In this document: positions 50,328 to 51,625 of the stretch, piece after piece | Numbering within the stretch: the first letter of the stretch is position 1 | How the letters are laid out: the number at the start of each line of letters is the position of its first letter | Origin: Psychrobacter sp. MF31 | Lineage (GTDB): Bacteria > Pseudomonadota > Gammaproteobacteria > Pseudomonadales > Moraxellaceae | DNA length: 51,625 nt | Direction: 5' to 3' | Assembly (NCBI RefSeq): GCF_012847335.1 | Contig: NZ_JABBDX010000010.1 | Location: 1 to 51,625, forward strand | Made by a program: the position numbers and the translations under genes | The notes under the pieces: generated by a model | Told to the model about the DNA's origin: nothing | Databases searched by the model: none | Seen by the model: only the letters and a program-made list of their open reading frames with translations

Positions 50328-51509
50328 ATGAATAAATCAATTATTATTATACTGCTGATCACCGTATTAGATGCCATTGGTATCGGGCTTATCATGCCAG
50401 TACTCCCTACTCTATTAAATGAATTTGTCAGTGAAAATTCACTGGCAACCCATTACGGTGTGCTATTAGCGCTCTATGCTACCATGCAGGTTATTTTTGC
50501 TCCTATTCTAGGACGACTGTCTGATAAATACGGCAGAAAACCCATCTTGCTGTTTTCCCTTTTAGGCGCGGCACTCGACTATCTTTTAATGGCATTCTCA
50601 ACCACACTTTGGATGCTCTATATTGGGCGCATCATTGCGGGGATCACAGGCGCAACAGGTGCCGTATGTGCATCAGCGATGAGTGATGTGACTCCCGCTA
50701 AAAATCGAACTCGCTATTTTGGTTTCTTAGGTGGTGCTTTTGGTGTTGGCCTTATTATCGGCCCAATGCTAGGGGGATTATTAGGTGATATCAGTGCTCA
50801 TATGCCATTTATTTTTGCCGCTATTTCACACTCGATATTATTAATACTCTCTTTGCTCTTTTTCCGAGAAACACAAAAAAGAGAAGCGCTTGTTGCCAAT
50901 AGGACACCTGAAAACCAAACTGCCTCAAATACAGTCACTGTTTTTTTTAAGAAAAGCCTCTACTTTTGGTTAGCAACCTATTTTATTATCCAGCTTATCG
51001 GGCAAATTCCTGCCACCATCTGGGTGCTGTTTACACAATATCGTTTTGATTGGAACACAACTTCTATCGGTATGTCTTTGGCGGTTCTGGGTGTATTACA
51101 TATTTTCTTTCAGGCGATTGTCGCTGGGAAATTGGCACAAAAATGGGGCGAAAAAACCACCATTATGATCAGTATGTCTATTGATATGATGGGCTGTTTA
51201 TTATTAGCGTGGATAGGCCACGTTTGGGTCATCTTACCAGCATTAATTTGCTTAGCGGCAGGAGGTATGGGGCAACCCGCATTACAAGGTTATTTATCAA
51301 AATCTGTCGATGATAATGCGCAAGGGAAATTACAAGGTACTCTGGTGAGCCTAACCAATATTACCGGGATCATTGGTCCCCTTTTATTTGCCTTTATTTA
51401 TAGTTATAGCGTCGCTTATTGGGATGGTCTGTTATGGCTGATGGGGGCAATACTTTATGCTATGTTGCTTATTACCGCTTATTTTCACCAAAGAAAAACC
51501 ACACCTTAA
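50328..51509 (+). CDS. tet(H): Tetracycline efflux pump Tet(H), C-terminus cut by IS (393 aa)
   Basis: A 12-span major facilitator that exports tetracycline-Mg in exchange for protons. Motif A is GRLSDKYGRKPIL between spans 2 and 3; span 1 has DAIGIGLIMPVLP. Recognised as Tet(H), about 400 residues in the form I recall. Here the last tet codon is CCT and the stop TAA is formed by the first three bases of the adjoining IS3 element, so a few C-terminal residues are lost. The missing tail is cytoplasmic and short; activity is probably kept. Confidence 0.93.
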   Translation: MNKSIIIILLITVLDAIGIGLIMPVLPTLLNEFVSENSLATHYGVLLALYATMQVIFAPILGRLSDKYGRKPILLFSLLGAALDYLLMAFSTTLWMLYIGRIIAGITGATGAVCASAMSDVTPAKNRTRYFGFLGGAFGVGLIIGPMLGGLLGDISAHMPFIFAAISHSILLILSLLFFRETQKREALVANRTPENQTASNTVTVFFKKSLYFWLATYFIIQLIGQIPATIWVLFTQYRFDWNTTSIGMSLAVLGVLHIFFQAIVAGKLAQKWGEKTTIMISMSIDMMGCLLLAWIGHVWVILPALICLAAGGMGQPALQGYLSKSVDDNAQGKLQGTLVSLTNITGIIGPLLFAFIYSYSVAYWDGLLWLMGAILYAMLLITAYFHQRKTTP

Positions 51510-51625
51510 GGTACTCCCCAATGTCTAGACCAAATTATCATAAAATTAAGATAGAGTTGGGTTGATAAAACGATTTATTATCCGAACTATTGTTAGCCAG
51601 ATAAACCTGTGCAGGAGTATGGTAA
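51507..51625. repeat. Second copy of the 119-bp terminal overlap
   Basis: Identical to 1-119. It is the left end of IS3 copy 1 seen again as the circle closes. Confidence 0.8.

Overview
The window is one circular, mosaic multiresistance plasmid of about 51.5 kb. Bases 1-119 recur exactly at 51507-51625, so the molecule appears closed and about 51,506 bp is unique. The host is most likely Psychrobacter or a close Moraxellaceae relative such as Acinetobacter. The reasons are the A+T-rich backbone, Rep_3 iteron replicons, a Psychrobacter-like KatA, XerC/XerD pdif sites flanking msr(E)-mph(E), an RTG/CARB beta-lactamase and tet(H). This is inferred from recognised families, not from a search.

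Layout. (1) 1-7711: a pile-up of insertion sequences. An IS3-family element truncates the end of tet(H); then come a broken esterase gene, IS256-type ends, a complete catalase katA, a degenerate IS66 transposase, a second IS3-family element and a 5'-truncated IS256-family transposase. (2) 7776-14220: mobilisation module 1 (coiled-coil membrane protein, MobQ-type relaxase, oriT-like palindrome, small partner protein), then 21-bp iterons and rep1. (3) 14247-16134: three small secreted proteins of unknown function. (4) 16191-30917: a complete Tn7 with a 5-bp ATTAG target duplication. It has tnsABCDE, the ybgA/ybfB/ybfA/ybeA block and a class 2 integron. The usual dfrA1-sat2 cassettes are absent; the array is phyH-type dioxygenase, estX-like hydrolase, aadA1. 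intI2 carries the well-known internal stop. (5) 30926-33810: ParA/ParG-like partition genes, an XRE regulator, a YefM-YoeB toxin-antitoxin pair and three arrays of GAGT/ACTC tetramers in an 8-bp register. (6) 33948-36107: a two-gene operon of a radical SAM protein and a DUF4130-type partner of unknown function. (7) 36612-41262: 22-bp iterons and rep2, a META-domain lipoprotein, HicAB, a serine resolvase and an RTG carbenicillinase. (8) 41515-45979: an IS256-type mini-element, rep3 with its own 22-bp iterons, and mobilisation module 2. (9) 46167-49172: a pdif-bounded msr(E)-mph(E) module whose 5' leader looks like an attenuator. (10) 49188-51509: a kinase fragment and tetR-tet(H).

How it fits together. 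Three iteron/Rep_3 replicons and two MobQ-type modules on one molecule suggest fusion of two or three smaller mobilisable plasmids. Partition, two toxin-antitoxin systems and a resolvase would stabilise the product. Resistance genes arrived by four routes: Tn7/class 2 integron (aadA1, possibly estX), a Xer-dependent dif module (macrolides), an IS-associated segment (tetracycline) and the blaRTG segment next to the resolvase. The least understood parts are the radical SAM/DUF4130 operon, the cassette-borne dioxygenase, the ACTC arrays, the msr(E) leader and a BrxA-like (BREX) remnant at the left end of Tn7.
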